Positions 14,579 through 26,039 of a stretch of DNA of 64,000 nt are shown here, piece after piece. Numbering within the stretch: position 1 is the first letter of the stretch; every line of letters begins with the position of its first letter. The DNA comes from Apostichopus japonicus (lineage: Eukaryota; Echinodermata; Holothuroidea; Aspidochirotida; Stichopodidae). The stretch is from NCBI RefSeq assembly GCF_037975245.1, contig NC_092562.1, positions 28,655,554-28,719,553 of the forward strand, written 5' to 3'. The position numbers were made by a program, and so were the translations under genes. Under the pieces are notes generated by a model that was not told the DNA's origin, did no database searches, and saw only the letters and a list, made by a program, of their open reading frames with translations.

Positions 14579-15315
14579 GTGTATATAAAGATATATTCTG
14601 TGTAAGCACCGATTCAATGGATTCAAACATTTCGTAAACAAAAATATTGATCGGCAGTAAATAATAGCTAGTTTATTGCGGTACCCAAGACCTTCACCAC
14701 AGTAAGATACACGAGACGTAACACAAATTAATCCATACAAGCATCCAAAAAAAAAAATGAGCTAGAACAGTCCATTAATTATATAGAATAATAAACAAAA
14801 GGAGAAATGAATGAAATACGATATACATAAGTATTATCCAAACATCAGGTAATAATTGCAGCTAGATTTCAAATATGTTAGAAATGCATTTGTGGAGAAA
14901 GAAATAATGTGCAGTAATTGTACGGTGCTTACCAAGTCGTGGATTACAAACGTCCATGATTATCATTTACTAGAAAAGAATGGAATACCAGAGTTCATAG
15001 TCAGGTTGAGACCCATTGAAGTAACTCCTAGTGTATTTATTATGTACGTATAAACAGACACTTAAAGAAAAACAGCATTGAACCTAAATATATTAGAAGT
15101 CTTGTTATGTTGATTCATATTTTCAATCATATCAGAATATCTTCTTATTTTTTTAAAAATTTCAAATTATTCCTGCGGTTATGACATGTACTAAGCAATT
15201 GATAATGATCGCATATATAATCATCACACAATCCTAGAATAAATTTTCAAAATTAATACATTTATACGTAAAAATGACAGGCAATCCACCATAACGTAAT
15301 CGATCAATATTTGCC
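14579..15315. other. Region downstream of the minus-strand P450
   Basis: AT-rich sequence in which the 3' UTR of the minus-strand P450 must lie. TTTATT at about 15,037 (AATAAA on the minus strand) is one possible polyadenylation signal. The short plus-strand frame at 14,856-15,053 has no recognisable domain. Confidence 0.4.
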
Positions 15316-16887
15316 TCAACGGCGTTCCATTTTAATTGCGTAATTCTGAGGCTGAACTGTAATGGGTGTTGTTATCCCATCAAGCGACAACGGCTGACCA
15401 CGGCTGCTCTTGAAGGAACACTGGTGAAGACAAATTGAAGTGTAGAGAAAAAGTTGAATGGGTGCGATGTTAACTCCGACACAGCGTCGACAACCAGCAC
15501 CAAGCGGCATAACCGAATCCACTTTCTTTTTATCAAGACCAGGACCATCTTCTGCAAGAAATCTCGTCGGGTTGAATGTTTCTGGATCCACCCACTGGTT
15601 TGGATCTTTATGAATAGAATAAAGACTCATAAAAACAATGGTGTCTTTCGGAATGCAATACTCATAGCCACCTCCGAGAATAGTGTCCTGAGTTGTCGTG
15701 TGTGGAACAACTAACGGCACCACGGAAACATGTCGAAATACTTCCGCGATGAAAGCTTCTGTCAGAGGTAGCTTGTCTCGATCGGCAAGAGTAGGGAGTC
15801 GGTCACGACCAACAACGTTGTCAATCTCGTCTTGTAATTGTCGTTGAAGGTCAGGGAATTTAACAAGGTAAAGAAATGTCCACATCAAGGTAGTCGACAC
15901 AGTTTCATATCCAGCTCCAAATAAGTCGTAAACGGCGGCCTTTATCATTTGGTTAGTCAATTTCAAAGTTTCACGTTTCTCTATATCAATGTCCTTCGAG
16001 ATAGATATTAAATTATGTAGAATGCTTTGCTTTGAGTCCTTTTGGTAATTTTGCCATGATTCGTCAACGTAAACATCAACTAAGTCTTTAGTGTGTCGAC
16101 TTGTTGATTCAATGTTTCTCATCTTGCTTCCAAGAATTCCTTTTAGACCTGGCAAAAAATTGACGACATTGCCATTTGCAGAGGCTTCCAGTGAGCGTAA
16201 GTTAGCATCAATGAGTTCCTGTAGATCAGGATGGTCAAGACCACGACGAACTCCGAATAATAAATTAGTCATGGTGTTTACAAGAGCGATTCGCAGAATG
16301 GGTTTGGGTTCAAAACTGTTAGATTCTTTGCCCTTCAAAACAAATTTGATTAATTCGTTTGCTTCTGCCGTTACTTGAGATTCAACTATTCCTACTTGAC
16401 TGCCATGACTGAAGTCTCGGAATGCTTTGTTTATCATATCACGTTGTACCTTCCATCCTTCGTCATATGAGTGGAAACCAATTCCTCCACCTCGTACGGA
16501 CAACACTGCAAGGAATCCAGGAAACGCTGGACGGCCGGCGAACTCGATTGTTTGGGTAACTAGAGCTTGGTGTATAGCTGTGCTTTTATTCAAAACAACA
16601 ACTTTATGGCGTCCAAGTTTGATCTGAAATACATCTCCATACTGCTCTGCTAGATCCAAGAAATACTTATGTGGGTCAGGTCCAAGCTTGTGAGCATTAC
16701 CAATGATTGGCAAACCGCTTGGGCCAGGGATGGTTTTTGTATTACCTGGTGGCCGACTCTGATGACTTGATGTGCGTTCAGATAACATCTTCCAAAGCAG
16801 ATAGGTGATAGCGACAAGTAATGCTACTGAAAGGCATTTTGTTACCAGGTCTATGTAGCTCGCACTTTGGTACTCATATGCATCCAT
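15316..16887 (-). CDS. Cytochrome P450, CYP1-like (clan 2), intronless
   Basis: A haem-thiolate monooxygenase of 523 residues, as expected for microsomal P450s. From the N-terminus it shows a membrane anchor (residues about 13-34), a proline-rich hinge with PGPSGLPIIGN, helix-C WKVQR, the I-helix box AGYETV (about 323-328), ExxR as EVFR (about 382-385), a PERF-type FNPTRF, and the haem loop LGAGCRRCVG with Cys at about 469. I-helix and meander text resemble CYP1 and related clan-2 enzymes, which oxidise planar aromatics or steroids; the substrate here is unknown. The ATG at 16,887 is chosen over a longer non-ATG frame because it gives the usual anchor and matches its neighbour's length. The haem loop has Leu in place of the usual Phe. 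It is divergent from the 20,715 gene and clearly paralogous. Confidence 0.93.
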   Translation of the reverse strand: MDAYEYQSASYIDLVTKCLSVALLVAITYLLWKMLSERTSSHQSRPPGNTKTIPGPSGLPIIGNAHKLGPDPHKYFLDLAEQYGDVFQIKLGRHKVVVLNKSTAIHQALVTQTIEFAGRPAFPGFLAVLSVRGGGIGFHSYDEGWKVQRDMINKAFRDFSHGSQVGIVESQVTAEANELIKFVLKGKESNSFEPKPILRIALVNTMTNLLFGVRRGLDHPDLQELIDANLRSLEASANGNVVNFLPGLKGILGSKMRNIESTSRHTKDLVDVYVDESWQNYQKDSKQSILHNLISISKDIDIEKRETLKLTNQMIKAAVYDLFGAGYETVSTTLMWTFLYLVKFPDLQRQLQDEIDNVVGRDRLPTLADRDKLPLTEAFIAEVFRHVSVVPLVVPHTTTQDTILGGGYEYCIPKDTIVFMSLYSIHKDPNQWVDPETFNPTRFLAEDGPGLDKKKVDSVMPLGAGCRRCVGVNIAPIQLFLYTSICLHQCSFKSSRGQPLSLDGITTPITVQPQNYAIKMERR

Positions 16888-19800
16888 TTTTACGTGGTAA
16901 GAACAGACTTGACGAAACGAGAAATTGGAAATATTCAATATCAAAGACAACAATCGAGTCGGCTCTCCTATTTTTACAACAATTCACCCGTCACTAAGGT
17001 TTAACTCACAATGCGTGTCTTCCAGAATACTATGCATGATTTATAGCCAAGTTAAATTGTTACAGTGTAGCGTTTTGTACGGTAGCCTCTTAACGACATC
17101 TTTGTGATCAAGTACAAGAAATCGTGGCCGTATCATATATATATTTACTTACTTTGATGTTTATACCAAGCTCGTTAGCTTAGCCTTCGAAGCGTGACGA
17201 GGTTAAGCCAAGTCTTAGAATTTCAGTATAACGATAACTTTTATTGATATGGCTTGCAGGACACCGTATAGACTCTACTCTCTGTTACGCTGCAGCAATT
17301 GTATCGAAAATTAGAACTAAATTACACAATCAGGCACTTAGGAATACAAGTTGTCGTGACGAATCCAAACAAAGTGATGATTTACTCACGATTTGGTTAC
17401 GTTTAAGCACTGGAGATAACCTTCTGACTGAATAATGTTAAAGTGTATAACCACACCACGAGTGCAAACACCTCTCTGGTTATGTTTGTCGAGTCTTAAA
17501 TAATATTCTCCAGTCTACAAACAATATAAATGAATTATGTTCACCAGGGCGTAGCCAGGTTTTTGGTGTGAGGGTGGGGGAGGGAGGCCAAGTCAAATTT
17601 CTGCCCCCATTTTCAGACACATAGCGGTGGAACGCCGTCCTGGGGGGAGGATATAATGGAAGAGATGTGGAAAAATTTTGTTTTTCGAAGATGGCTTAGA
17701 TGCAAAATGGTGCTATCATTTCTATTTATTTAACTTCGCTCGTGTACTAAAATGTTCCTTTTTTGGTACAAAAACTTAACAGATTTTATGGGGGAAAAAC
17801 GACATATTGTGCGCGCTTGCGCGGCCGAAAAACATCCGGTTATATCACATATTGAGAAATATATATATATGTGTATACGAATATATGGCCACTCAGAGAG
17901 ACACTGCAACCGCGCGTAGCGCACATACTTTTGAGGTGACCGTTCATTACATTTTATTTCGTAGTTGACCCCCCACCCCGCCACGCACGTAGCGCACATA
18001 TTCTTGAGGTGACTTTTCATTACATTCTCTTTGGTATTTGCCCCCCCCCCCCCATCATCGGCCCCATCCCCAGGTTCGAGTACATTTAGTTTTTTTGTTG
18101 TTGCTCCCTTTGATTTTTTATCGTCGCCCATTGAGTCCCCAAAATTTCTCCCCTTGGGAGAAAGTTTGGGGTGGGAGGGGAGGGGAGGAGGCACTTTTCT
18201 TCATTCCCCTATTGGCTACGTACATGTAAATATATATTAACGATATCTAGCCGTTCAAAAACATAACTGGAAGTGTGGGTAGAACCAAAATGGAGACTGT
18301 TTCTATATTAAAAGACGACAATCATGTTTCCAAACTTCTAAAATTGTCAATAACTGTATCAAAGTAACCTTTTTTTCAGACAAACTTCGTTCTTGGCTTA
18401 GTATCGTTAATGAGGAAGACCCTCAGAGAAGCAGATCATACTGTGCTATTAAAACAAGTATTGCCTATTCAATATTAAGTAGGCTATCTCATGACTATTT
18501 AGTAGTCATTTATTTTCCGTCCCCGTTTCGTCCCTGAAAAGTTCTGTGAGGGGGAGCCTTGCCCCCCCCCCCCCACCGTCACTGGTTCTCAAGTGTTATT
18601 ATTAAGTATAATTTAACCCCCCCAAAAAAACAATACACTGGGAGATATTAAATCCAAATTTTGAACGACCAGTGAAATGTAATAGAACATGGTTTCGGAG
18701 CAGGCCCTCGGAATATACGTCCTTTTCATTTACAATGGCGATGTCAAGCGTACGTTGAAATGTGGCGTGGCGCTATACATAAACATTTTATACAGCTAGC
18801 ATCTGAGGAAATCTGTTGTTCATAGGATGATTGTAATATAAGATATTTGGTTACTCCTTGCCTTTATACTTCTGTTCTTGTAGTTTCGTCAAATAAGTCC
18901 AATGTCGCCATAAACAGTTTCACAGAACGTACGTTTAATATAACCATTGTACATGTAAACTTTGTCTCCAGAAGTTAACTTTGAACCGGTGATTGAAAAT
19001 TTTAGCTGTTTAGTCAAAGGTTCGCAAGGAGTAGTAAGTTTATTAACAGGTCAGGAGGGGGGATTGAATATCTACCCGAGTTTGTAATGCTAGCCATACT
19101 GATTAAACACACAGTGTACTTTTTCAGTGGTCAAGCCAAATTTTTCTTCACGCAGGAAAATAGTGCTGGCCATTAGAGCACGTGTATTTACAATCATACG
19201 GTGACTGGTCAATTAATTAATAGTTGCGGTCAAGGATTAATCCCAATTGGAGTACTTGGGGTAGTTTATGCTATAAAGTACAAATTATTAAGGCTCGAGT
19301 GAATTTGGTTTTCTATAGGCAGGATTGTCCGTCATGTATTCAACTTGGCTCAATCATACGTGTTATTGTTTTATAAAAGCGGTTTGGATTTGTCACGAAA
19401 ACCTGAATCTGATATAACTTTTAATCGAAGGGCTGATTTCTGATAGGCATGATATAATTTTTAGTTATTATTTTCTATACAATTGCTAAAGCGTTACAGA
19501 GAGTAGAACCTAAACCTTGTAAACACTTTACTTGGCGGAATATACCCAAAAAAACACTAACACTTTGAAAACTTTGTATTTTCCCAACCCAACTAGCTAC
19601 AGACTTTGTTGAAGTGTTAGAATAAAGCTGAAATACAGATCTATTCAAAAAAATACCTATTGGGGTGCTATTGGTGTTTATTTCCAAAATGCTGGTTCAA
19701 ACTTTGCTTTGATTCAAAAAGTGTGAAAATTCCACAGACCTCTTTTTCTCTCCAAGAAAGGCAGGCTCCACTTAGAAACATGCCAGCACCTTCATAAATG

Positions 19801-20714
19801 TTCTAGAACAAGCTTAAGCCCAACACATATAAAACAGGGCTATAGAGAATTTGAAATGCATTTGCGTTTGAATTATCATCGGAATATTGCCAAAATCCGA
19901 AAAAAAGAAAGAAAACTCTTCATTGTCTCAAAAAATCATATCTCGAACACCCTACAACCCTTTTTCAAACTGTAATGAATATTATGTTCTATTCTGGCTT
20001 CCTTACAAAAGTAAAGCAATGGATATCGGGATAGCGCCTCCAACGGGTTGTAAGAAATATTTGCAAAATGAGTACGGTGCGCGTGTGCGTGTATATACAT
20101 GTATTGTATATACGTGTATTGTTTTTGTTTATGCATTGTATAGCCTGCAGGAGGGGGTGAGCACCAGTTCTTATGCCAATCCTTATATCTCGGTCATTTT
20201 TTTCAAACAGTTTCCACAATTTTAGCCTCAAATGCTATGAACTATTTATGATAATACTATTTTAACATAAAATACACCAAAAACAAAACGTTTTTTACTA
20301 TTGGTAATATGTATTCCAAAATAAGCAATTTGGGGCCCTACTTTGTATATTTTGCATATATATAATTAGATTTCAATTGGTGGAACTTATCAGATATGAA
20401 ATCACTGAAAAAAGTAAAGACTGGCTCGCCTTAGTCAACAAATGACAAAAGACAGAAATTGATATACAGTCATTTCGATAGTCATACTTCATCAGTTACT
20501 AATAACGGTTCCAGTTGAAAGAACAGTAAAGAAATGGCCTTTTTATACAGAACTATATTTTGATTGCTTTCTCCGTCGACAGGTCAAGTACGTGCTTTGT
20601 ATACAATTTGTAATACCCTGGAACTCTATTTCAGACGCCCAGAGCATCATCGCCGAAGCTACGCAGCCTAGGTACTATATGTCTTGATTCGATTTTATTA
20701 CAGCCTATTTCATC
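16888..20714. other. Intergenic region between head-to-head P450 genes
   Basis: This 3.8-kb region must contain both promoters. Simple GCGTG cores, the core of AhR/ARNT sites, occur near 17,012, 17,193 and 20,078, but none has the full TNGCGTG context. TTTCAG at about 20,631-20,636 could be a 3' splice site of a 5' UTR intron for the plus-strand gene. The stretch 17,540-18,240 is repeat-derived, with GGCGTAGCCAGG-type text and G/C homopolymers; the minus frame at 17,730-18,194 within it is not a credible gene. Confidence 0.5.
17913..18045. repeat. Two-copy imperfect tandem repeat
   Basis: The text CGTAGCGCACATA, followed by TTGAGGTGAC and TTCATTACATT, occurs near 17,915 and 17,988, each ending in a C-rich run. 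It sits inside a transposon-like, GC-rich patch between the two P450 genes. Confidence 0.65.
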
Positions 20715-22283
20715 ATGGCGGATTTAAGTGACCCTCTTGAATTTGCTTTAAACATGGCTTCGACATACATGTCGTTTCTTCTTACACTAGCGACGTTCTT
20801 TCTCGTAGGGATTTTTTCTTACATGCTGAAGAACAAGAAGCCCCATTTACCACCCGGCATAGTCGATGTACCTGGACCGCTCGGTATTCCCATCTTTGGT
20901 AACCTCTTTCAGCTTGGAGCTGAGCCCTACTTGTCATTTTGCAAGTGGGCTGAAAGGTTTGGTGACGTTGTAAGAATCAAACTTGGCAGTCGTACTGTGA
21001 TTGTTCTGAACGGTACGCGAGCCATTCATCAAGCTTTGATCAAGCAATCAATCGTATTTTCTGGACGTCCCAACTTAAGTGGCTTCTTGTCAGCTATCGA
21101 AATAAACGGTGGATCTGTGGCCTTTTCATCTTACGACGAAAGCTGGAAAATACATCGCAGAATTGCCGAGAACGCCGTACGTTATTTTACTTCCGGGAAA
21201 CAGTCCGTTCATGTAGAACATCATGTAACCCATGAAGCGAAGGAATTGATCAAGTTTGTTATGAAAGGTAAAGAGCGAGTAATTATGGATCCTTCCAAGT
21301 TGTTGAAGCTATCGGTAAGCAATGTCATGGCGGGGATGATCTTTCAGGAACGGCATAATCTTGACCACGAGGACGTAAGAGGTATCGTCAACGAACTCGA
21401 ACGGGTTATAGATTCAATTGGAGGCAGCAATAAAGCAGACTTCCTACCTTGGTTGGGAGTATTAGTTCCAAGTTTGAAGAAGGATTATCAAACTTTTACC
21501 ACGCAACTCAGGGACATTCTTACAGTTCATATTGACAAGCATCTTGAAAATTACGAATCTGGCATGGATACTGATATCCTTTACTATCTCATGACCCTTG
21601 CAGAGAATCTTGACCCCAAGCAAAAAGCAGAACTCAATTTAACAGATGAAAGAGTGCGTTCGACTATCATCGACTTTTTCCGGGCTGGTTATGAAACTGT
21701 CGCCACGACTTTATTATGGGCATTTCTGTATGCTATATATTACCCGGGGATACAGCAGGAAATACGAGAGGAGATTGATGAAGTGGTCGGTCGTGGCCGT
21801 CTACCTTGCATTACTGATCGAGGTAACCTTCCATTGACGGAGGCATTTCTCGCAGAAGTCTCCCGCCATGCATCCGTTGTTGCAACTACTGTACCGCACA
21901 GTACAATAAATGATACCGTTCTAGGAGGCGGTTATAATTACTTCATTCCTAAAGACGTGGTTGTCATGGTGAATTTATATTCGATACATCACGACCCAAA
22001 GATGTGGGATGAACCAGAAAAGTTTGACCCAAGGAGGTTTCTCTCTGAAGATGGCGCAAAACTTGACACCGACAAAGTCAACTCATTGATGAGATTCGGT
22101 GCCGGCCGAAGAAAGTGTGTAGGAATAGAGATTGCTCAGATGGAGCTTTTCCTTTTCTTTACGATCATCATCCATCAGTGTTTTTTGAAGAATGTCGAAG
22201 GCCAAGAACTGTCTCTTAAAAGGAAGGGTTCATTGCTTGTGATGCATCCTGTGAAGTATGAGATGGAGATGACCCAACGATGA
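20715..22283 (+). CDS. Cytochrome P450, CYP1-like (clan 2), intronless
   Basis: A 522-residue P450 monooxygenase anchored in the endoplasmic reticulum. Features in order: acidic start then a hydrophobic anchor (about 18-38), a basic Lys patch, hinge VPGPLGIPIFGN, helix-C WKIHR, I-helix AGYETV (about 324-329), ExxR as EVSR (about 381-384), PERF-type FDPRRF, and a canonical haem loop FGAGRRKCVG with Cys at about 468. The ATG sits in ATCATGG, a reasonable Kozak context. The CYP1-like character comes from the AGxETV box and the PHSTINDT and IHHDPKMW regions. It lies head to head with a paralogue 3.8 kb away; both lack introns, suggesting duplication of an intronless ancestor. Substrate and exact family number cannot be assigned from sequence reading. 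Confidence 0.95.
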   Translation: MADLSDPLEFALNMASTYMSFLLTLATFFLVGIFSYMLKNKKPHLPPGIVDVPGPLGIPIFGNLFQLGAEPYLSFCKWAERFGDVVRIKLGSRTVIVLNGTRAIHQALIKQSIVFSGRPNLSGFLSAIEINGGSVAFSSYDESWKIHRRIAENAVRYFTSGKQSVHVEHHVTHEAKELIKFVMKGKERVIMDPSKLLKLSVSNVMAGMIFQERHNLDHEDVRGIVNELERVIDSIGGSNKADFLPWLGVLVPSLKKDYQTFTTQLRDILTVHIDKHLENYESGMDTDILYYLMTLAENLDPKQKAELNLTDERVRSTIIDFFRAGYETVATTLLWAFLYAIYYPGIQQEIREEIDEVVGRGRLPCITDRGNLPLTEAFLAEVSRHASVVATTVPHSTINDTVLGGGYNYFIPKDVVVMVNLYSIHHDPKMWDEPEKFDPRRFLSEDGAKLDTDKVNSLMRFGAGRRKCVGIEIAQMELFLFFTIIIHQCFLKNVEGQELSLKRKGSLLVMHPVKYEMEMTQR

Positions 22284-22353
22284 TTGTTTAGATGTCCATG
22301 ATAGGTTTATCTTGAGATATACTTCTAGAAAACAGTGACTTTGCACTTCCCTG

Positions 22354-22436
22354 AATAAGACAGTTCGAGGAAATTTTCCTCACTGGGACGTTCAGTCATT
22401 TGTATGTTCCTTAAAAATGTCTGAGAACAATCCACT
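22354..22436 (+). mobile_element. Internal fragment of MITE family B
   Basis: It shares GAAATTTTCCTCACTGGGAC and the following text through TGAGAACAAT with the complete family-B copy at 25,034-25,275, in the same orientation. Both terminal repeats are missing. It lies in the likely 3' UTR of the plus-strand P450. Confidence 0.6.
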
Positions 22437-24103
22437 AAACCATATCTTCGTCTCATAGTTAATTATGTTTCATTTCTTATATAATAATGTTTTATTTGAT
22501 AAATTGATCATGACGTTACTAGATGAAACCTCGTTTGGGGGTGCATGTGTCATATGCAATGGTTACAATAGATGTTTATCGACTGTATACATCATAAAGG
22601 GCAACCGATAGAAAAATACATTCAAAATGAAGTATGTAATCGTCTTACTGGGCTTAGCATTTATTCCAGAAAAGCAAGATTCTTACAGTATGCGTTATGT
22701 ATATTTACATAGTTGCTGCAGTATGACGGCTAATTGTTCCCTTCAGTTAATGGCAGAGTCTTTTTTTAGAGTTAAGCCTTTATTTGTATTCGTTGATAGA
22801 AATATGGTCAGTGCGAAATGTAGAGAAAGAAAATGTTCAGTGAAATATGTTAGGCAATCTAGGATCGATTAAAGCCTATGGATTTTACGCTAACATGAAG
22901 CATATGGATATAATTCACTTTAATTTTTCACATTATTATAATGGAAACTTGACTCAAGTCTGGAATCATAACCATAATACACAAGAAAAAACATTTTAAG
23001 GTATAGACCAATGCCGAATCTCATTCCATTCAGCATAGCTAAAGCAACACGGAAAGCTGAAATAATGCACCCACTGTAAAACTTAATTAGACGTTTCGAG
23101 AAGTTTGGGTATAACTGTAGTTTGTAAATCGGTATTTTGCTTTTATGAAGATAAAAAAGAACTTTACCATGCAATTACCAATTATTTTAGTTTCGGATAC
23201 CTACACAAGCGATACGGTTAATTATGATTATGATTATATATACAAACAAATTCATACAGGGGCATCGATTCTATAGTGCGGAGTGGTCATAAACGGATTG
23301 TAAAAATTGTACAATTTGTTAAGTTTTTACAAGCGTTATACATACTAAACATATTATATACATATATTTATATACACATTATTTTTATACACATATTATT
23401 ATTCTTCATAAATGTATCAATTGCTTCACCTTTCACGCTTAAAGATCATCGACTTTTCATATTTCGTAAAGTTTTCAAAAGTTATTGATTAAATAAAATC
23501 TTATATATGCGGTGAAATAAAATCGAAAATAAAGACAGAATTTTTCTAAACCATGTATCAATTAAACGATGTACTGAACATATTTCTTGGTGTTTCCTTT
23601 TTTAAACCATTTTCTGCGATTTCATAAAATTTGGTGTTGGTGCGTTTCCATTCGATTTATAGTCAAGAGGAGGGAAACATAGGTAAAATATAATACTTGC
23701 TATGGAAATGCAACGTAAAGTGTCATTTTTGTTGTATTACCCTCCCCCCCCCCTCCAACACACACACACAAAACGACCATATCTTGTCATTTCCACAGAT
23801 TTTATTTTTGTTGTGGTAATGGTACATGTATATTCTTCACATTAACTACGTAGTGATATTGGGTTCCCACCTCTTCTTCATGACATTTAACCTGTCTTTA
23901 ACCATAAGACTTCGGGGATCGGGTAAACCCCCCCCCCCCCCCCGCCGTATCCCTGACGTTACGTCGTTGTAGCCTTTATGTGCCTACAAACGTTATTTAA
24001 TGAACACAATTTAATTAAACCCCAAAACAAGACAACTATAAACCATGAAATTCGTTTGCTCTTCGATCTATAACAGTATACCACTTCAATTAGTGGTAAC
24101 ATA

Positions 24104-24183
<80 letters not shown>

Positions 24184-25029
24184 CATATAATCTATAACAT
24201 ATAACACTTCAATTAGTGGTAACATTCGATATCTATATACGGATTTTCCATATTATAATGACCTTAAAATGATATCAGTTTCTCATTAGGATTACAAAAG
24301 CCTGGGATTAGACAGGCTTAGATACATTTGATTACATACTCACGAACAAGAATCAGCTGTGGCTTCAATTTATGACTTAGGATTCGGTTCTTGCGACTTT
24401 CTAGCCTATAGTTCGAATGCTTTTTTTATTCAGTCGGTTAATTATAATATAGCCTCCCTATAGTACCGGTACTGTTTTACTGATTCCCAGAAATCATAAA
24501 ATATGTAGTTTCCTAGAGAAGCAAGGTTTTGTTTATGTTTCGCTGAAACACCGAAACTTTTCAACAGTTTCTGTGGGTTTATCGTATATCGTTGTCATAG
24601 TTGCCTGCCCTACCATGTCATATATACACGTAGACCTACCCGTGAAACCTAATCCTTACTTTGAAACTATGAAAAATTGATATTTCAACTTAGGCCTAAT
24701 AATATATTTTGTTAGTCAGGCGAAATTGTGAGATTAAATAAGTCGGATTATCGACATCATATTAATGGAGGATATAGTGGAATTAGTTTGAGATAAAAAC
24801 AAAAGAGTCGCCATATTGAGAAGAGAAATTTCGATATAGAAAGTCGTAATTTCAAGGAATAAATCAATAAAGAATAGTGGAAGTTTTCAAAAAGGTTGAA
24901 AATTTAAAAACATTGACCTTTAGAAGTACAAAGTTTCAAATGAACTATGGAACTATGGACATTTTCAGCCTATGTAAAGGAAAACGAAGGGAACTGACTT
25001 ACAAAAGTTTCAAGGTCTTGAAATGAAAT
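22437..25029. other. Intergenic stretch between P450 and ERCC4
   Basis: AT-rich sequence without recognised genes. It holds a C homopolymer at about 23,929-23,943 and a TA microsatellite at 24,103-24,182. The TA tract is flanked by the near-identical words ACACTTCAATTAGTGGTAAC or its match at about 24,080 and 24,205. Short open frames show no domains. Confidence 0.5.
24103..24182. repeat. (TA)n microsatellite
   Basis: About 80 bp of TA dinucleotide; CACTTCAATTAGTGGTAACAT is repeated on both sides (20-base core), so the tract lies between short direct repeats. Confidence 0.95.
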
Positions 25030-25033
25030 TTAA

Positions 25034-25275
25034 AGATATGCTGTATTGGTCCCAAATATGCTAGATATTCAAATATGGTCACATGTGGTCAAAATTCTTA
25101 AACTGTTTTAATTACAACCTTCGAAGAAATTTTCCTCACTGGGACATTCAGTCATTTTGTATGTTCCTTAAAATGTATGAGAACAATTTGGAGAGAACAG
25201 ACCTCCATGAAAGTACTTTTTGAAAACTTCTAGCAATAATAGCGTGCTATAATTTGGGGCCTATACTGACTACCT
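25034..25275 (-). mobile_element. Complete TTAA-flanked MITE, family B (242 bp)
   Basis: The terminal inverted repeats are imperfect: AGATATGCTGTATTGGTCCC on the left, and AGGTAGTCAGTATAGGCCCC on the reverse strand at the right. They are flanked by TTAA at 25,030-25,033 and 25,276-25,279. Other partial copies lie at 6,119, 7,573 and 22,354. No open frame is present. It ends about 65 bp upstream of the duplicated ERCC4 first-exon block. Confidence 0.8.
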
Positions 25276-25460
25276 TTAAAAGTATGGATCGACAAGGTTT
25301 ACCCTGACTATTTCACAGCAGCGATTGCGTAACATTCATGTGTACAATATTAATAACTTTGCGTCGAGCTACACTGAACGTTCTCGTACTCAGGAAATAC
25401 TGTAGTGCAACTAGGCCCACTACGCCAAGCCTGCAGTACAAAAGTGATGTATTTTGCAAA

Positions 25461-25528
25461 ATGCTTGAATATGAGAACCAAATACTTCTTGACATATTTC
25501 AAGATAATGGGCTCGTGGTGCTGGCACG
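25461..25528 (+). CDS. ERCC4: ERCC4 first coding exon, distal duplicate (1A)
   Basis: Identical to the exon at 27,238: ATG, 22 codons including [11 protein letters not shown], then CG before the donor GTAAG (phase 2). It could be joined to exon 2 at 31,668 and give the same protein, which would make it an alternative first exon. It could also be unused, or an assembly copy of a single locus. Confidence 0.7.
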
Positions 25529-26039
25529 GTAAGATTTCAATTAACAGTATTGTCAATACGTAAATTTGGCCTAAACTGAGTCCCTTTCCAGGTGATCCTA
25601 TAGTATAAAATTAAAATTCAGTCGCTAAACTTGTTACTGTCTAGCCAAGTACACTTACGCCTAGCCTAACTAGGCTAGGCCTAGCTTACGGAAGCCTGTG
25701 GAAGAGTTGGTAACTGTGCCCAGTAACAAACAAGGTCGTTATTAAATTCTAGCTATTTAAGAAAAGTTTCATTACTTAAAGACTTAGGGCTACCGTAACA
25801 CTTTAGGCTCTGTTGAAATTATATGAAGATTTTGCGCCCATGGCTACAACACTGCATTCAAGACGCAGAATCCTGTTACAGGACAAATAAAAGCTGTTTT
25901 TTCACCCAAACACTCAAGCTGAAAAAACGCTCTGAAAGTAAACGTGGAGCAATCATGACTATATCAGTGATGTATAGCCTAATCATTTAAGTACTATGTT
26001 GCATAATATCAACAAAAAATATCAAGTTATTGTTTGCCA

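Noticed and set aside
16888-16953. N-terminal extension of the minus-strand P450 frame
   Set aside because: It starts at a TTG, not ATG; the ATG at 16,887 gives the standard anchor and matches the paralogue's length.
17730-18194. 154-codon minus-strand frame between the P450 genes
   Set aside because: Low-complexity Pro/Gly/Lys text from repeat-derived, G/C-rich sequence with no recognisable domain.
16990-20100. AhR response elements controlling the P450 pair
   Set aside because: Only GCGTG cores were found, without the preceding T of TNGCGTG, so they are kept as weak notes only.
22627-22872. 81-codon plus-strand frame after the P450
   Set aside because: No domain, splice or composition support; probably chance.
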